Assembly (NCBI GenBank): GCA_036834985.1 | Contig: DAITMV010000001.1 | Coordinates: 1 to 64,000, forward strand | Length of the DNA: 64,000 bases | Source: DAITMV01 sp036834985 | GTDB taxonomy: Bacteria; Pseudomonadota; Gammaproteobacteria; Burkholderiales; Burkholderiaceae_B | Direction: 5' to 3' | Shown here: piece after piece, positions 60,075 through 64,000 of the stretch | Numbering within the stretch: position 1 is the first letter of the stretch | Layout: the number at the start of each line of letters is the position of its first letter | Program-made: the position numbers and the translations under genes | Notes under the pieces: generated by a model | Database searches by the model: none | Seen by the model: only the letters and a program-made list of their open reading frames with translations | Told to the model about the DNA's origin: nothing

Positions 60075-63000
60075 ATGAACACGCGCCCCGCTTCTTCACC
60101 GGTTGAAGACACCTTACGCTCACTGCTTGCCCAACGTATCCTGATTCTGGATGGTGCCATGGGCACGATGATTCAGCGCTACAAATTAACAGAAGCCAAA
60201 TACCGCGGCGAGGGAACTGGCGATCGGTTCGCAGACTTCGACCACGACGTAAAAGGTAATAACGAATTGCTGGTGCTGACCCAGCCACAGATCATTCAAG
60301 AGATTCATGAGCAGTACCTTGCAGCAGGGGCTGACATCATCGAAACCAACACCTTTGGTGCCACTACGGTTGCCCAGGCTGATTACCATATGGAACATCT
60401 GGTTGACGAGATGAACCGGGAAGCTGCCCGTCTGGCCCGTGCCGCCTGTGACAAGTACTCAACCCCTGACAAACCCCGATACGCTGCAGGCGCTTTGGGG
60501 CCTACCCCCAAGACCGCCTCCATTTCCCCGGATGTCAATGATCCGGGTGCCCGCAACATCACTTTTGATGAGCTGGTGCAAACGTATTATCAGCAAACCA
60601 AGGGCTTGATTGAAGGCGGCGTGGATTTGCTGCTGGTCGAGACAATTTTCGATACGCTCAATGCCAAGGCAGCCTTGTTTGCGATTGACCAGTACTTTGA
60701 AGACACCGGCACACGTATGCCGATCATGATTTCCGGCACCGTGACCGATGCCTCCGGACGTATTCTGTCCGGGCAAACGGTCGAGGCATTCTGGAACTCG
60801 GTGCGCCATGCCAAACCCATCACCATTGGTTTGAATTGCGCTTTAGGCGCTGCCCTGATGCGCCCGTACGTACAAGAGCTGTCCAAAATCAGTGACACCT
60901 TTATTTGCGTCTATCCCAACGCCGGTTTGCCCAATCCCATGTCTGACACCGGCTTTGACGAAACACCCGACATCACCTCACGCCTGGTTCAGGAGTTCGC
61001 TGATGCTGGTTTTGTCAACATAGCGGGCGGTTGCTGCGGCACAACGCCTGATCACATTGCTGCCATTGCCCAAGCGCTGTCTGACCGTCAACCCCGCGCG
61101 GTTCCGACCATTGAGCCACAGTGTCGCCTATCGGGCCTGGAAGCCTTCAACATCAGTGACAGCAGCCTGTTTGTGAACGTCGGTGAGCGTACTAACGTCA
61201 CTGGATCCAAAGCCTTTGCGCGGCTCATCCTGAACGAACAGTACGACGAAGCCCTTGCTGTGGCGCGTCAACAGGTTGAAAACGGTGCCCAGGTCATCGA
61301 CATCAACATGGACGAGGCCATGCTTGATTCAAAAGCAGCGATGAAGCGCTTTTTGAATTTGATTGCGTCTGAGCCTGATATCGCACGCGTGCCCATCATG
61401 ATCGATTCATCCAAGTGGGAAGTAATCGAGGCCGGGTTAAAGTGTGTACAAGGCAAGGCAGTCGTCAATTCCATTTCGCTCAAGGAAGGCGAGGCGGAGT
61501 TTTTGCGACAAGCCACCTTGTGTAAACGCTACGGTGCTGCCGTAATTGTGATGGCATTTGATGAAGTGGGCCAGGCCGACACCTACGAGCGAAAAATCCA
61601 GATCTGCGAACGTGCTTACCGCACACTGGTTGATGTCGTGGGTTTTCCTGCCGAAGATATTATTTTTGATCCGAATATTTTTGCAATCGCCACAGGCATT
61701 GATGAGCACAACAACTACGCGGTCGATTTTATCAACGCCACCGCATGGATTCGCCAACATCTGCCCCACGCCAAAATCTCCGGTGGTGTGTCGAACGTCT
61801 CGTTCAGCTTCCGTGGCAATGAGCCTGCCCGTGAGGCGATTCACACCGTATTTTTATACCACGCCATCCAGGCTGGTATGACCATGGGCATCGTGAACGC
61901 CGGCATGATGGGTGTGTACGATCAGCTCGATCCCCAGCTTAAAATTCTGGTGGAAGACATTGTGCTGAACCGTCCACCGACCTTTAGCCCAGAGGTACCC
62001 GCAGACTCACCGGAACGTGAAAAATCCGCCACCGAGCGCATGATCGAGTTTGCTGCCACGCTCAAAGCGGGCGGAAAAAAAGCGGAAGAAAATCTGCAGT
62101 GGCGTCAAGAAGACGTCAACAAACGACTGGCCCATGCCTTGATTCACGGCATCACCAACTTCATCGTGGAGGATACAGAGGAAGCGTGGCAAGCCATTGC
62201 TGCCAAGGGCGGTCGTCCGTTACACGTCATCGAAGGACCTCTTATGGACGGCATGAATGTGGTCGGTGATTTGTTTGGTGCTGGCAAGATGTTCCTGCCC
62301 CAGGTGGTCAAATCAGCCCGCGTGATGAAACAGGCGGTGGCACATCTGATTCCCTATATTGAGGAAGAGAAAAAGCAACTTGAAGCCGCAGGCGGTGATG
62401 TCAAACCCAAAGGCAAGATACTGATTGCCACCGTCAAGGGTGACGTGCACGACATCGGCAAAAACATCGTCACCGTGGTCTTGCAGTGTAATAACTTTGA
62501 AGTGGTCAATATGGGCGTGATGGTGCCGTGTAACGACATTCTGGCGCGCGCCAAGGTCGAGGGCGCAGACATCATCGGTTTGTCGGGGTTGATCACTCCC
62601 TCGCTTGAGGAGATGGCCTACGTTGCCTCTGAAATGCAGCGCGATGATTATTTCCGCATCAAAAAAATTCCCTTGCTGATTGGTGGTGCAACCACCAGTC
62701 GGGTGCATACGGCTGTGAAAATCGCACCGCACTACGAGGGCCCTGTGGTGTACGTCTCTGACGCGAGCCGCTCAGTGTCTGTGGCGCAAAATCTGCTCTC
62801 GGACGACAACGCCGCCACCTATATCGACAGCCTGAAAACCGAGTACGAGCGTGTCCGTGAACAGCATGCCAATAAAAAAGCACAACCCTTGGTGAGTTTG
62901 GCTCAGGCGCGGGCCAACAAGCCAGTGATTGACTGGTCAGCTTACACACCACCTGTTCCCAAGTTCATCGGCCGTCGTTTGTTCAAGAATTTTGATCTGA

Positions 63001-63860
63001 ACGAACTGGCCAAATACATCGACTGGCAGCCCTTTTTCCAGACCTGGGATTTGCACGGACCTTTCCCTGCCATTCTGAACGATGAGGTGGTGGGCGAGTC
63101 CGCACGCAAAGTATTTTCCGATGGCCAACACCTGTTAAAACGAGTGATTGATGGTCGCTGGTTGCAAGCCAACGCAGTGGTGGCGTTTTATCCCGCCAAC
63201 ACCGTGAACGAGGATGACATCGAGGTGTATACCGACGACACACGCAATCAGGTGTTGTTCACCTACCGCACCCTGCGGCAGCAAGGTGAAAAGCGTCAAG
63301 GGGTTGCAAACAAGGCGCTGGCTGATTTTATTGCACCCAAAGCCACAGGCAAAGCAGATTACATCGGCATGTTCGCCGTCACGGCCGGCTTGGGGATCGA
63401 GAAAAAGGAACAGCAATTTCTTGATCTACATGATGACTACTCCTCCATCATGCTCAAGGCGATTGCGGATCGTCTGGCGGAGGCGTTTGCTGAGTATATG
63501 CACGAGCGGGTTCGCAAAGACCTCTGGGGCTATGCCGCAGACGAAGCGCTCAGTCAGGACGACTTGATCAAGGAAAAATACCGTGGAATCCGTCCTGCCC
63601 CTGGATACCCGGCCTGTCCGGAGCACACCATCAAACAAACCATGTTCGATGTGATGGCGTGTGGTGACATTGGCATGGCAGTGACTGAAAGTCTGGCCAT
63701 GACGCCAGCCGCCAGTGTGTCCGGTTTTTACTTTTCACATCCACAAAGCGATTATTTTAATGTGGGTAAAATCGGCGAGGATCAGTTACAGGATCTGTGT
63801 GTCCGCTCAGGCCGCAGTCAAGAAGACCTCAAGCGCGCTTTGGCACCTAATCTGAGCTAA
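60075..63860 (+). CDS. metH: Cobalamin-dependent methionine synthase
   Basis: This 1261-residue MetH makes methionine from homocysteine and methyltetrahydrofolate. The domains are complete: a homocysteine domain (1-340; zinc ligands Cys 255, 320 and 321), a pterin domain (about 360-640, VNVGERTNVTGS), a cap and B12-binding domain with the axial His 792 in KGDVHDIGKNIV, and a C-terminal SAM-reactivation domain (RGIRPAPGYPACPEH). It thus depends on B12 and on flavodoxin-type reactivation. It is preceded by a short leader with a putative promoter and followed by about 140 bp to the window edge. Confidence 0.97.
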   Translation: MNTRPASSPVEDTLRSLLAQRILILDGAMGTMIQRYKLTEAKYRGEGTGDRFADFDHDVKGNNELLVLTQPQIIQEIHEQYLAAGADIIETNTFGATTVAQADYHMEHLVDEMNREAARLARAACDKYSTPDKPRYAAGALGPTPKTASISPDVNDPGARNITFDELVQTYYQQTKGLIEGGVDLLLVETIFDTLNAKAALFAIDQYFEDTGTRMPIMISGTVTDASGRILSGQTVEAFWNSVRHAKPITIGLNCALGAALMRPYVQELSKISDTFICVYPNAGLPNPMSDTGFDETPDITSRLVQEFADAGFVNIAGGCCGTTPDHIAAIAQALSDRQPRAVPTIEPQCRLSGLEAFNISDSSLFVNVGERTNVTGSKAFARLILNEQYDEALAVARQQVENGAQVIDINMDEAMLDSKAAMKRFLNLIASEPDIARVPIMIDSSKWEVIEAGLKCVQGKAVVNSISLKEGEAEFLRQATLCKRYGAAVIVMAFDEVGQADTYERKIQICERAYRTLVDVVGFPAEDIIFDPNIFAIATGIDEHNNYAVDFINATAWIRQHLPHAKISGGVSNVSFSFRGNEPAREAIHTVFLYHAIQAGMTMGIVNAGMMGVYDQLDPQLKILVEDIVLNRPPTFSPEVPADSPEREKSATERMIEFAATLKAGGKKAEENLQWRQEDVNKRLAHALIHGITNFIVEDTEEAWQAIAAKGGRPLHVIEGPLMDGMNVVGDLFGAGKMFLPQVVKSARVMKQAVAHLIPYIEEEKKQLEAAGGDVKPKGKILIATVKGDVHDIGKNIVTVVLQCNNFEVVNMGVMVPCNDILARAKVEGADIIGLSGLITPSLEEMAYVASEMQRDDYFRIKKIPLLIGGATTSRVHTAVKIAPHYEGPVVYVSDASRSVSVAQNLLSDDNAATYIDSLKTEYERVREQHANKKAQPLVSLAQARANKPVIDWSAYTPPVPKFIGRRLFKNFDLNELAKYIDWQPFFQTWDLHGPFPAILNDEVVGESARKVFSDGQHLLKRVIDGRWLQANAVVAFYPANTVNEDDIEVYTDDTRNQVLFTYRTLRQQGEKRQGVANKALADFIAPKATGKADYIGMFAVTAGLGIEKKEQQFLDLHDDYSSIMLKAIADRLAEAFAEYMHERVRKDLWGYAADEALSQDDLIKEKYRGIRPAPGYPACPEHTIKQTMFDVMACGDIGMAVTESLAMTPAASVSGFYFSHPQSDYFNVGKIGEDQLQDLCVRSGRSQEDLKRALAPNLS

Positions 63861-63898
63861 CTCACTTGAACAACAAGGGATCAGAGTCCTACGGCTTG

Positions 63899-64000
63899 TC
63901 ATAACGAAGGTACGTCGTTGGTCCCTGATGCCAGCTTGTCTTCAAATAGCTGCTCGGATGATTGAGCGGACAATTGACCAAAAAACCGTCTTAGCTGACC
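63899..64000 (-). CDS. Possible C-terminal end of a leftward gene, partial
   Basis: On the minus strand one frame is open from the right edge for 33 codons, ending LFEDKLASGTNDVPSL and a TGA. No family is recognised. The other two minus frames have stops. The fragment is too short for more than a tentative call. Confidence 0.25.
   Translation of the reverse strand, partial: GQLRRFFGQLSAQSSEQLFEDKLASGTNDVPSL

Noticed and set aside
1..64000. CRISPR array, insertion sequence, tRNA or integron
   Set aside because: No regular repeat-spacer pattern, transposase, cloverleaf or attachment site was seen on reading both strands.

Overview
The window looks like chromosomal DNA of a betaproteobacterium of the order Burkholderiales, probably close to Alcaligenaceae. 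This rests on the conserved run topB-dprA-(LysM-family gene)-def-fmt-htpX-rsmB-DUF4390-ntrY-ntrX, a DUF3567 gene, a fused LivM-LivG protein, and urt and ure genes in one run. It is moderately GC-rich and densely coded, with many 4-bp ATGA overlaps. No tRNA, rRNA, insertion sequence, prophage or CRISPR array was seen. A 10-N assembly gap lies inside rsmB (54697-54706). No gene-free stretch exceeds 300 bases; the longest is the 213-bp livK/kinase divergent region (22331-22543).

Layout. 1-7450 holds assorted metabolic genes: the end of acuI, OsmC, an MFS carrier, a haloalkane dehalogenase, pirin, a DUF3047 protein, an Ada-like methyltransferase and a FabH paralogue. 7447-17356 is a malonate module: a divergent GntR/FCD regulator with a perfect TTGTATACAA palindrome, a three-gene TRAP transporter, then mdcA-C-D-E-G-B-H for biotin-independent malonate decarboxylase. 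17366-22330 is a leftward branched-chain amino acid type ABC operon (livK-H-MG-F) ending at a strong terminator.

22494-38059 is a nitrogen-acquisition block. An unusual 1156-residue protein joins an NCS1-type permease, a Cys-rich motif, a histidine kinase and a receiver. It is followed by a LuxR-type response regulator, the urea ABC transporter urtABCDE, and urease ureDA-(small membrane ORF)-BCEFG. A sigma-54-like promoter precedes the kinase, and a dyad next to a -10-like hexamer precedes urtA. The simplest model is that the permease-kinase senses a nitrogen compound and the regulator switches on urea uptake and hydrolysis. This is inference.

38127-45990 has a spermidine-synthase-like protein, a methyltransferase, a small membrane protein, a hydrolase, ParA, a YdiL-like protein, an old yellow enzyme and mnmC. 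Two intergenic palindromes here look like repressor operators without a neighbouring regulator. 46019-59123 carries DNA processing, translation and protein quality-control genes, then the NtrY/NtrX pair, whose NtrX lacks the AAA+ domain, and a minimal CobW-like GTPase. 59215-64000 has DUF3567, DoxX and metH, with possibly the tail of a leftward gene at the right edge.
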